From the NCBI GenBank assembly GCA_021199405.1, contig JAJQID010000182.1:1-6687 (forward strand): a stretch of 6,687 nucleotides of DNA, written 5' to 3'. Both the position numbers and the translations under genes were made by a program. Position 1 is the stretch's first letter. The number at the start of each line of letters is the position of its first letter. Positions 1 to 5,833 of this stretch are shown piece after piece. A model generated the notes under the pieces. The model had not been told where the DNA came from. It did no database searches and worked only from the letters and a program-made list of their open reading frames with translations. This DNA comes from Lachnospiraceae bacterium (GTDB taxonomy: Bacteria; Bacillota; Clostridia; Lachnospirales; Lachnospiraceae).

Positions 1-1
1 G

Positions 2-1288
2 CTGGATTTTGGGGAGCTTCATCAGTCGGTGGCGGCCAATGATATATTTGCAGATCCAGAAAATGATATTTTCACATTGAATGGGAATGGCAGTCTTCTG
101 GCGGTCAGCTTTTCGAACGGAGGGCTGATGATTTTTGATGTGGAGGATTCCGCGAAAAATCTGATTCTCTATGATGAATCAGAATATACCTCATTTTCGG
201 GCGGCTTCTGCGGACAATATTTTGCGTTCACAGCAGCAGGAGACAGCAAATCTGTTTTCGGACTGGTTGACACGGCGGAGGCTGTGTTTGTGGGCGGATA
301 TGAACAGACGGATGGTTTCCTTCTGCGGGTGAATGAGACGGGAATTGATCTGGCCAGCGGCAATGTGTTGGTGAGCTTTGACCCGGAGACTCTGGCGGAA
401 ACAGAGCTGGCTTATACGGACACGGTGAACATTGTCAGCTTTGCCGTGGAGAATGGATATGTGTTGGCAGCTACGGATGATTCCGGTTTTTCCTTTTACG
501 ACAGCGGAGCCAATCAGATATCCGCGGAGAGCGGAAGCAGTGATCGAAATTATGATTTCACACTTCTGAAAGGAGGATATGCTGTGCTGGGAAATCGCAG
601 CGAGACCTCGCTTCGAATTCTGTGCCTGACAGAGTATGATGACGAGCAGCTTTTATCCTATGACGCTCGATATGCTCATGATGAGGCCAGAGTGAGTCAG
701 GATATGAGTACGGTAATGCTTTTTGATTATCAAGGCTTTCGCGTTTATTCCATGGAGGGAGAGCTTGTGGCGGAGGTGGAATTGCCGGATGCGGACAATA
801 TTTACGATCAGCAGTTTCGCAGGACCGGGGAAAGCTCTTATCTGGAAGTAATCTGGTATGATGGAACGGTGCGCTGCTACAGTGCTGCTGATGGACAGCT
901 GATTTCCGAGACAGTTGGGGAGGCACCGTCGTCAGACCTGTACGAGGAGTTTTACACGGATCAGTATCGGATTACCTCTGAGCTTCATTCCGCTCCCAGG
1001 GTTTATCGGATGTCTGACGGAAAAGAGGCGGCAGTGCTGGAATCGGATGATTATCTTACCTACGTGACCCAGATAGGAGAAAATCTGATCACAGAGTATG
1101 TGACAGCCGCCGGGGAAAGGTATGGGCTATTGCTGAACAGTAATTTTGAGACGATAGCTTATCTGTCAAATTTGTGCGACGTCATGGACGATCTGCTGTT
1201 TTTTGATTATGAATCAGGGAATATACGGCAATGCCGTTTATATTCTCTTCAGGAGCTGATCACTCTTGGAGAAGCATACATTAAATGA
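2..1288 (+). CDS. beta-propeller (WD40-like) repeat protein, C-terminal part; 5' end outside window
   Basis: The reading frame is open from base 2, so the gene starts upstream. The GTG at 29 lies inside the frame and has no convincing ribosome binding site; I do not take it as the start. The visible 428 residues show a recurring pattern of short beta-strands: Gly/Asn turn, a hydrophobic strand, then an F/Y-D or V-Y-S ending (for example GSLLAVSFSNGGLMIFD, coded near 80-142, and later FSFYDSG, FRVYSMEGE, VRCYSAADG and RVYRMSDG). This is the blade periodicity of WD40/quinoprotein-type propellers, which usually act as protein-interaction platforms. No transmembrane segment or catalytic motif is visible, so location and partner are unknown. 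The unseen N-terminus may carry another domain. The stop codon lies 20 bases before the start of the large surface-protein gene, which suggests co-transcription. The propeller assignment is by pattern only, because the blades are highly divergent. The frame being real coding sequence is much surer than the fold. Confidence 0.8.
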   Translation: MDFGELHQSVAANDIFADPENDIFTLNGNGSLLAVSFSNGGLMIFDVEDSAKNLILYDESEYTSFSGGFCGQYFAFTAAGDSKSVFGLVDTAEAVFVGGYEQTDGFLLRVNETGIDLASGNVLVSFDPETLAETELAYTDTVNIVSFAVENGYVLAATDDSGFSFYDSGANQISAESGSSDRNYDFTLLKGGYAVLGNRSETSLRILCLTEYDDEQLLSYDARYAHDEARVSQDMSTVMLFDYQGFRVYSMEGELVAEVELPDADNIYDQQFRRTGESSYLEVIWYDGTVRCYSAADGQLISETVGEAPSSDLYEEFYTDQYRITSELHSAPRVYRMSDGKEAAVLESDDYLTYVTQIGENLITEYVTAAGERYGLLLNSNFETIAYLSNLCDVMDDLLFFDYESGNIRQCRLYSLQELITLGEAYIK

Positions 1289-1293
1289 GAGGA

Positions 1294-1299
1294 AGGAGG
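1294..1299 (+). promoter_or_regulatory. ribosome binding site of the LysM surface protein (decides the start)
   Basis: A perfect AGGAGG, in the context GGAAGGAGG (1291-1299), sits 9 bases before the ATG at 1309. An in-frame ATG also exists at 1285, overlapping the upstream stop as ATGA. Starting there would place the Shine-Dalgarno inside the coding region and add eight residues (MRGRRISV) before the signal peptide. The 1309 start is therefore preferred. Confidence 0.85.
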
Positions 1300-1308
1300 A
1301 TTTCAGTA

Positions 1309-4300
1309 ATGAAATCGATCAAACGAGGGGCGGCGATTCTGCTTGCGGTATTGCTGCTGCTTCCGTCACTGCCGACCAGAGTCGTGAAGGCGGAAGAGAC
1401 AGTGGCTGATTCGGTGACATACAATACCGGAAATGAAAATGTGACGGTTATTGTGAAGCCGGATATTACGCAGGAGGTTTCAGTGGAAACGACTGTGGAG
1501 GAGACTCTGACGGGCGGGGAAACTTCTGAGGTGTTGACGGAAGAGGAAAATGCGGAGGCTTCATCTGAAGAAGTGTCCGGAGAAGAGGCAGACCAGGAAA
1601 TCGCGGATGATCAGGTCTCTGCAGAAACAGTGGAGAGTACTTCTGAAGAGGCAGAGAATGTTTTAGAGGAAGAGGCTGCTGATGAAACTGGTGTGGAGGA
1701 AGCTGTTGATGAATCCACGGCGGAGGAAGCAGCCGGGGAAGCTGCGAATGAGTCCGTGACAGAGGAGACAGTGGAAGAAGCTGTGGATGAGTCTGCCGCA
1801 GAAGAAGCAGCAGAGGAAGTTGTTGATGAGTCTGTGACAGAGGAGACCACCGAAGAAGCAGCGGATGAGCCAGCAGCGGAAGAAGCAGCCGGGGAAGTCG
1901 TTGATGAGCCTGTAGAGGAGGAAGCAGCTGAAGAAGCGGCGGATGAACCTGCCGCGGAGGAGTTGACTGAAGAGTCAACTAATGAGCCTGCAGTGGAGGA
2001 AGCGGCTGAGGCAGCTACAGATGAGCCAGAGGCAGCTGAGTCAGCAGCTGAGCCAGCAATGGAGGAGTCGGCCGAAGAGGCAGTCGATGAACCGGCAGCG
2101 GAGGAAATTTCTGAGGCTGTGCTGGGCGCCCGGGTTACCACAGAAGAGGAAAGCTCTCCTGTGATTTATGAGGACGATTACTGGGAGAATACGGAGACCG
2201 GCGAATGGGGTTATTATTTTAATGAGGATGGAAGCTTTACTATTGAAATCAATGAAGCGGATCCTTATTTCCCATATGAAGTACAGTTTACTGTTGACGG
2301 CGTGACCACCACCGAGTGGTTCATGAGCCCGGATGATACGGTGACTGTGGGTGGCCATACCTTTGGCGTGAGCGCAATTTTTACCGGGACAAAGGTGACC
2401 GGACTGACCCTGGATGTGGCCGGTACGGAGGTTGTAGTATATCCGGAGGAGAAAGAGTTTGTGGATGATCCCTACGGCATCTCCACCACATCTTTGCTGA
2501 ATCTGGAAGAAAAAAATCTGACGGTGGATCTGACTGGTTTTACTCCGGTGGAGCTGACCATGGTATCTTTGGGAACGGTCTTTGCGGGAGTCACGGAGAT
2601 AACTGATACAGATAAGATTTCATGGACTCAGTCGGGAGAGGATGATTATGAAATCAGTGATCTCGAAGATATGATAGAAATGAATTATACATATTCATTT
2701 CAATGTGAATGGGAAATGATCGTGGGAGCCGCGGATCAGCTTGCATATGACAATATCCGTTATATTGTATCTGCGACGATAACTCCCAGCTCAAATTGGC
2801 TGACGCCAACGGTGTATTCTCAGAGTTCTGATGGCACCCGTACAGCAATGACGGTCAGCCGTTATAATTATTCTAAATATTCTTCCTATACGTACGAGTG
2901 GGTATATCTGGAAGAGGAGCTGGCGGAAGATTCTGCAATGTATGTCACTTTTAATATCAACAGTGACGTATTTTCTTCCGTCAATTATGCGGATTTAAAG
3001 GTATATGAGGGAGAGTACGCGACGGCGGCGGAGGCCATTGCCAGCGGAAAGGACATTACGGCACAGATCCTTGGCGCGGATATGAGTGCGGAGAATGCCG
3101 GTTATAAACCTACATACAGCGGGATCGCGTCCGGAAGCTCTTATGTCACAATGGTGTCCTTTGACAGTGAGGGAAATGTGACAGGCTGTATGCTGCTGTA
3201 TTTGTATCTGGGAGCCAATTATTCGAATTCTTCCAGTATCAATGGCTTTTGGCTGTATAAGAAAACAGAGAACGGGGAAAGCAGTGTCTCAAGGACTTAT
3301 TCCACTGCGATCAGCTCCGATGGTCTTTATACAGTTACAGTAGAATTGTATAAAGAGTATGATGCGAATGCTGAGTATGGAATGAGTTTATCCTACTATT
3401 ATTATAAGGATGGGGTATCTTATTACGATGCCAGCGGAATAACAGCGGCCTATGTGGGTCAATATGATACCATTGCCGCGGCGCAGGCGGCTGGAGCCAC
3501 GGATATCAAAGATTCGTTGTTTGATTACGCAGTGAAATATTATGCCAATTACAGCGAAGGTATTTATTTCAGCATTTTTGCGGGGGAAGACGGGGCAGCA
3601 GACCAGGAAGTATATCATTATCGGATTATCGCGGAAACCGGTGACACCTCAGTTCTCAGCAACAGCACCAGCCTTTATATCTGGGGTTTTGTAGATAAGG
3701 ATGGGAACTGGGTAGATGCGTATTTAGTCGATGATGACTCCTATGGTGAGGATAACTATTATATGGTTCTGGTTGGCGCTGATGTGGATGTGACCAATCT
3801 GGCCATGAGCTTCTATGGTTCTAATAATTCGAAGCTTTATGCTGAAGGCAGCAGTACAGAGGAAGTTTCTGAAAAAAGCTATCATGACTATTCTGATACC
3901 GTACAGTTTACTGTCACATCAGAGGATGGCGCGGCTTCCAGAAATATCTGGGTTCAGATGGTACAGGCATCGGAGGGGACCAATCTGGTGATCAACAGCT
4001 TTGCAGATCCGGATGCGGAGACCACAGTGAAGGATGGTGTGATCTACTCTACCCGTCAGGTGATGCTGGACTCCTATCACAGTAATGTACATGATATCTG
4101 GATCGCCAACATGGGAACAGAGAGTATTGAGAATATTTCGGTTGTTCTGGATTCCGATGTGGTGGAACTGGATGAATACTGGACATTAACTGGCAACAAC
4201 CCTCTGGCTGGCTATACGGAAACAAGATATCTTGATCCGGATGGATACTATACCAGTTATGGTAAGATGAATAATCTGGCTATGCTGCGTCTGGTCACAA

Positions 4301-5655
4301 AAGAAGGAGTGGCGGATGGTACTGATGTGTCCGGAACTTTGACGATTAAATCCGGCGATACCACGCTGGCAGTGCTGACACTGACAGGTACCACTTCGGA
4401 CCCGGCCATCACGACTGATGAGATTCCGGAAGCGGTTCTGTATGTTCCCTATGGTACTGTGATTCAGAACAGCAATAAGTATTACAGCTGGAACAAGGTG
4501 ACTTATAGTTTGTACTATCCTGAATATTACGGTGACCTTCCGGAAGGCATGGAGCTGAAGGAAAACGGCGAGATCTATGGTGTGCCGACAGAGACGGGTA
4601 CCTTCACCTTTATGGTACGAATGGAAAACAGCTATTCAGGATTTTCTTCTTCAATGAAACTCTTTACTCTGACTGTTCTGGACAATACAGATGAGAACGT
4701 GGAAGGGCAGACGGATACAGGATACGAATTGAAAGAGCGTGTAACGGAAGTGGCGCTCACATCCTCTGATGACCAGACGGTTGTGTCCACTGGTGTATAT
4801 GACGAATTTGTGGCATTGTATATCGATGGTGTTAAGATGGTAGAAGGCGAGGACTATGATTCTGAGTCCGGCAGTACCAGAATTACTATCAGAAGTGAAA
4901 CTTTAAAGCAGTCGAATACGCTGGGAACCCATACCATCGGTATTGAGTTCCGTACCGGATCGACGGATGAAGAGGAAGGCACGCTGATGAAAGCGGCGCA
5001 GAACTATGATGTAGTGGGAGAAACATCAGGTTCAGGTGACTCCGGAAGCACAGGTGACTCTGGAAACACAGGTGACTCTGGAAACACAGGTGACTTCGGA
5101 AGCACAGATGACTCCGGAAGTACAGACAATTCCGGAAGCACAGATAACTCCGGAAGTACAGACAATTCCGGCAGTACAGATAACTCCGGCAGTGCAGATA
5201 ACTCGTCCAGTGACACTTCAGCTGACACTGGAAGCACATCATCTGATGTTGTTTCTGCAGAGACAGCGACAGCAGACAGTGCTGCAACCACAGGTGAAAT
5301 CATTGAGACATTAACCTATACAGTGGTTTCCGGGGATACGCTGTGGAGCATCGCGGCAAGATACTATGGGGACGGCGCTTTGTGGACCAGGCTGTATGCG
5401 GACAACAGTGATGTGATCAGTAATCCTGACCGGATTTATGTGGGAATGAAACTGACTATTTATGTGACGGTCAGCACCACCAGTGTAGATAGCAATACCT
5501 ACACGGTGAAGTCCGGAGACAGTCTGTGGAAGATCGCTGCTGAAATTTACGGTAACGGCCGCAGCTGGAGAAAGATTTATAATGCGAATACTGATGTTAT
5601 TTCAGATCCCAACAGCATTCGGGCTGGTATGGTTTTGACAATACCGGAAAATTGA
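1309..5655 (+). CDS. large secreted multidomain surface protein with two C-terminal LysM domains
   Basis: The product is 1448 residues. Residues 1-28 are a signal peptide: Lys/Arg-rich start, a hydrophobic core AAILLAVLLLL, and a likely cut after VKA before EE. Residues 29-272 are strongly acidic, with 13-residue Asp/Glu/Ala repeats at 133-271. Residues about 284-430 form an unnamed beta-rich region. Residues about 430-890 are Tyr-, Ser- and Gly-rich beta-strand sequence with an internal duplication (copies near 566 and 715), ending in a cadherin-like FTVTSEDG strand. Residues about 891-1036 resemble an Ig-like fold of the Hydin/ASPM type (IANMGTESIENISVVL). Residues 1039-1125 match a putative Ig (He_PIG) domain by LPEGMELKENGEIYGVPTET. 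Residues about 1140-1236 resemble an X2-type Ig domain. A Ser/Gly/Asp/Thr linker (1243-1302) leads to LysM domains at 1337-1386 and 1398-1446. LysM binds peptidoglycan glycan chains, so the protein should sit in the wall with its acidic N-terminus projecting outward. There is no sortase motif or catalytic motif. An adhesin or matrix-type role is inference. It is probably in an operon with the upstream propeller gene. Confidence 0.9.
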   Translation: MKSIKRGAAILLAVLLLLPSLPTRVVKAEETVADSVTYNTGNENVTVIVKPDITQEVSVETTVEETLTGGETSEVLTEEENAEASSEEVSGEEADQEIADDQVSAETVESTSEEAENVLEEEAADETGVEEAVDESTAEEAAGEAANESVTEETVEEAVDESAAEEAAEEVVDESVTEETTEEAADEPAAEEAAGEVVDEPVEEEAAEEAADEPAAEELTEESTNEPAVEEAAEAATDEPEAAESAAEPAMEESAEEAVDEPAAEEISEAVLGARVTTEEESSPVIYEDDYWENTETGEWGYYFNEDGSFTIEINEADPYFPYEVQFTVDGVTTTEWFMSPDDTVTVGGHTFGVSAIFTGTKVTGLTLDVAGTEVVVYPEEKEFVDDPYGISTTSLLNLEEKNLTVDLTGFTPVELTMVSLGTVFAGVTEITDTDKISWTQSGEDDYEISDLEDMIEMNYTYSFQCEWEMIVGAADQLAYDNIRYIVSATITPSSNWLTPTVYSQSSDGTRTAMTVSRYNYSKYSSYTYEWVYLEEELAEDSAMYVTFNINSDVFSSVNYADLKVYEGEYATAAEAIASGKDITAQILGADMSAENAGYKPTYSGIASGSSYVTMVSFDSEGNVTGCMLLYLYLGANYSNSSSINGFWLYKKTENGESSVSRTYSTAISSDGLYTVTVELYKEYDANAEYGMSLSYYYYKDGVSYYDASGITAAYVGQYDTIAAAQAAGATDIKDSLFDYAVKYYANYSEGIYFSIFAGEDGAADQEVYHYRIIAETGDTSVLSNSTSLYIWGFVDKDGNWVDAYLVDDDSYGEDNYYMVLVGADVDVTNLAMSFYGSNNSKLYAEGSSTEEVSEKSYHDYSDTVQFTVTSEDGAASRNIWVQMVQASEGTNLVINSFADPDAETTVKDGVIYSTRQVMLDSYHSNVHDIWIANMGTESIENISVVLDSDVVELDEYWTLTGNNPLAGYTETRYLDPDGYYTSYGKMNNLAMLRLVTKEGVADGTDVSGTLTIKSGDTTLAVLTLTGTTSDPAITTDEIPEAVLYVPYGTVIQNSNKYYSWNKVTYSLYYPEYYGDLPEGMELKENGEIYGVPTETGTFTFMVRMENSYSGFSSSMKLFTLTVLDNTDENVEGQTDTGYELKERVTEVALTSSDDQTVVSTGVYDEFVALYIDGVKMVEGEDYDSESGSTRITIRSETLKQSNTLGTHTIGIEFRTGSTDEEEGTLMKAAQNYDVVGETSGSGDSGSTGDSGNTGDSGNTGDFGSTDDSGSTDNSGSTDNSGSTDNSGSTDNSGSADNSSSDTSADTGSTSSDVVSAETATADSAATTGEIIETLTYTVVSGDTLWSIAARYYGDGALWTRLYADNSDVISNPDRIYVGMKLTIYVTVSTTSVDSNTYTVKSGDSLWKIAAEIYGNGRSWRKIYNANTDVISDPNSIRAGMVLTIPEN
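1705..2121 (+). repeat. 39-base tandem repeats coding 13-residue acidic repeats
   Basis: Units begin at 1705, 1744, 1783, 1822, 1861, 1900, 1939, 1978 and 2017, then a shortened unit at 2056 (9 codons) and a last full one at 2083. The protein consensus is [V/A]-D-E-[S/P]-x-A/T-E-E-x-x-x-E-[A/V]. The first four units carry Ser at position 4 and the later full units carry Pro, so the array splits into two subfamilies. Units also alternate between A-A-E-E-A-A and V-T-E-E-T-V/T forms in the first half, consistent with growth by two-unit duplication. The whole array lies in frame inside the surface-protein gene. The long Ser/Ala-rich reading frame on the opposite strand is a by-product of the biased codons. 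Confidence 0.9.
3004..3507 (+). repeat. diverged internal duplication in the surface protein
   Basis: The segment from residue 566 (YEGEYATAAEAIASGKDI) recurs at residue 715 (YVGQYDTIAAAQAAGATDI). Y, G, Y, T, A, A, A, G and D-I are conserved with one single-residue gap. The copies are 149 residues apart, and each is preceded by beta-strand-rich, Tyr-rich sequence, so the repeat unit is probably a domain of about 150 residues. The DNA has diverged far more than in the acidic or linker repeats, so this is an old duplication. Confidence 0.65.
5035..5214 (+). repeat. 18-base tandem repeats coding the [G/D]-[D/N]-S-G-S-T linker
   Basis: Ten 18-base units run from 5035 (5035, 5053, 5071, 5089, 5107, 5125, 5143, 5161, 5179, 5197), the last degenerate. 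Each codes six residues such as GDSGST, GDSGNT or DNSGST. From 5125 the units alternate GAC-AAT-TCC and GAT-AAC-TCC codons, which shows a 36-base higher-order duplication. The product is a flexible, probably disordered spacer between the Ig-like part and the LysM anchor of the surface protein. Confidence 0.9.
5317..5466 (+). other. LysM domain 1 coding segment
   Basis: Residues 1337-1386 of the surface protein start YTVVSGDTLWSIAARYYGDG and end in the G-M-K-L-T-I-Y-V strand. This is the classic LysM layout: Y-x-V-x-x-G-D-T-L-W-x-I-A, then N-x-D-x-I-x-x-P-D-x-I-x-x-G, then a closing strand. LysM binds N-acetylglucosamine-containing glycans such as peptidoglycan. Confidence 0.93.
5500..5646 (+). 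other. LysM domain 2 coding segment
   Basis: Residues 1398-1446 begin YTVKSGDSLWKIAAEIYGNG and close with G-M-V-L-T-I-P at the C-terminus. The two LysM copies share the N-x-D-V-I-S-[N/D]-P stretch, consistent with duplication. The protein ends two residues after this domain, so wall attachment is at the extreme C-terminus. Confidence 0.93.
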
Positions 5656-5676
5656 ATCTAAGGGATTGAGTGTGAA

Positions 5677-5711
5677 CGGTCCGGGGGCATATTGCCTTCG
5701 GACCGATTTTT
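5677..5711 (+). terminator. Rho-independent terminator after the surface-protein gene
   Basis: The left arm 5677-5688 and right arm 5694-5705 pair over 12 base pairs, with two G-U pairs in the middle. The outer seven pairs (CGGTCCG with CGGACCG) are perfect, the loop is ATATT, and a run of five T follows at 5707-5711. It lies 21 bases after the stop codon and separates this unit from the Rpn gene. Confidence 0.92.
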
Positions 5712-5724
5712 GCTGAAAAACCTG

Positions 5725-5750
5725 ACAAATTTTATAAAAATTTTACAAAA
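5725..5750 (+). promoter_or_regulatory. A/T-rich tract upstream of the Rpn promoter, possible UP element or bend
   Basis: The tract is almost entirely A and T. AAATTTTA occurs at 5727-5734 and again at 5738-5745, an 11-base spacing close to one helical turn. Such phased A/T tracts can bend DNA or be contacted by the RNA polymerase alpha subunit. It lies somewhat far upstream of the predicted start (about -74 to -51), so the role is inference. Confidence 0.35.
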
Positions 5751-5760
5751 AGGACGACCT

Positions 5761-5780
5761 GTCGACCACATCCGTCAGAA
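5761..5780 (+). repeat. upstream copy of a 20-base direct repeat, candidate operator
   Basis: This copy reads GTCGACCACATCCGTCAGAA and matches the copy at 5801 in 15 of 20 positions, including the whole GTCGAC and GTCA cores. It overlaps the place where a -35 box would lie, so a protein bound here could block or replace -35 contacts. Confidence 0.6.
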
Positions 5781-5785
5781 AAGTG

Positions 5786-5794
5786 TGATATACT
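5786..5794 (+). promoter_or_regulatory. extended -10 promoter element for the Rpn gene
   Basis: TGATATACT contains the TG extension and TATACT, a 5 of 6 match to TATAAT. The matching -35 position (about 5766-5771, CCACAT) is poor, which fits an extended -10 promoter or one that needs an activator. Transcription would start near 5801, giving a leader of about 33 bases. Confidence 0.6.
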
Positions 5795-5800
5795 CCCATT

Positions 5801-5820
5801 GTCGACAATATCTGTCAAAT
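5801..5820 (+). repeat. downstream copy of the 20-base direct repeat, candidate operator
   Basis: This copy reads GTCGACAATATCTGTCAAAT. It starts exactly 40 bases after the first copy and coincides with the predicted transcription start. Its first part lies in a 10-base perfect palindrome, TTGTCGACAA (5799-5808). Confidence 0.6.
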
Positions 5821-5829
5821 GGGAGGTGA
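5821..5829 (+). promoter_or_regulatory. ribosome binding site of the Rpn-family gene
   Basis: GGGAGGTGA is a near-perfect Shine-Dalgarno, with GGAGG ending 7 bases before the ATG at 5834. It sets the start and begins directly after the second direct repeat, so a protein or RNA structure at that repeat could also affect translation. Confidence 0.88.
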
Positions 5830-5833
5830 ATTC

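Noticed and set aside
29..31. GTG at 29 as the start of the first gene
   Set aside because: The frame is open back to base 2 and no Shine-Dalgarno precedes it; the gene most likely begins upstream of the window.
1285..1308. ATG at 1285, overlapping the upstream stop as ATGA, as the start of the large surface protein
   Set aside because: The perfect AGGAGG at 1294-1299 lies downstream of it and correctly spaced for ATG 1309, and the signal peptide begins naturally at 1309.
1466..2141. Long minus-strand reading frames rich in Ser/Ala or Leu/Pro opposite the acidic repeats
   Set aside because: They are by-products of repeated GAA/GAG/GCA codons on the coding strand, which avoid stops in reverse; no ribosome binding site or recognisable protein is seen.
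5004..5314. Repetitive reading frames on both strands over the linker repeats
   Set aside because: They arise from the 18-base repeat read in other frames; the Ser/Gly/Asp/Thr frame continues seamlessly into two LysM domains and is the real one.
5761..5820. The two 20-base repeats as a minimal CRISPR array
   Set aside because: Only two diverged copies exist, the 20-base gap contains a good -10 promoter box, and no cas genes are nearby.
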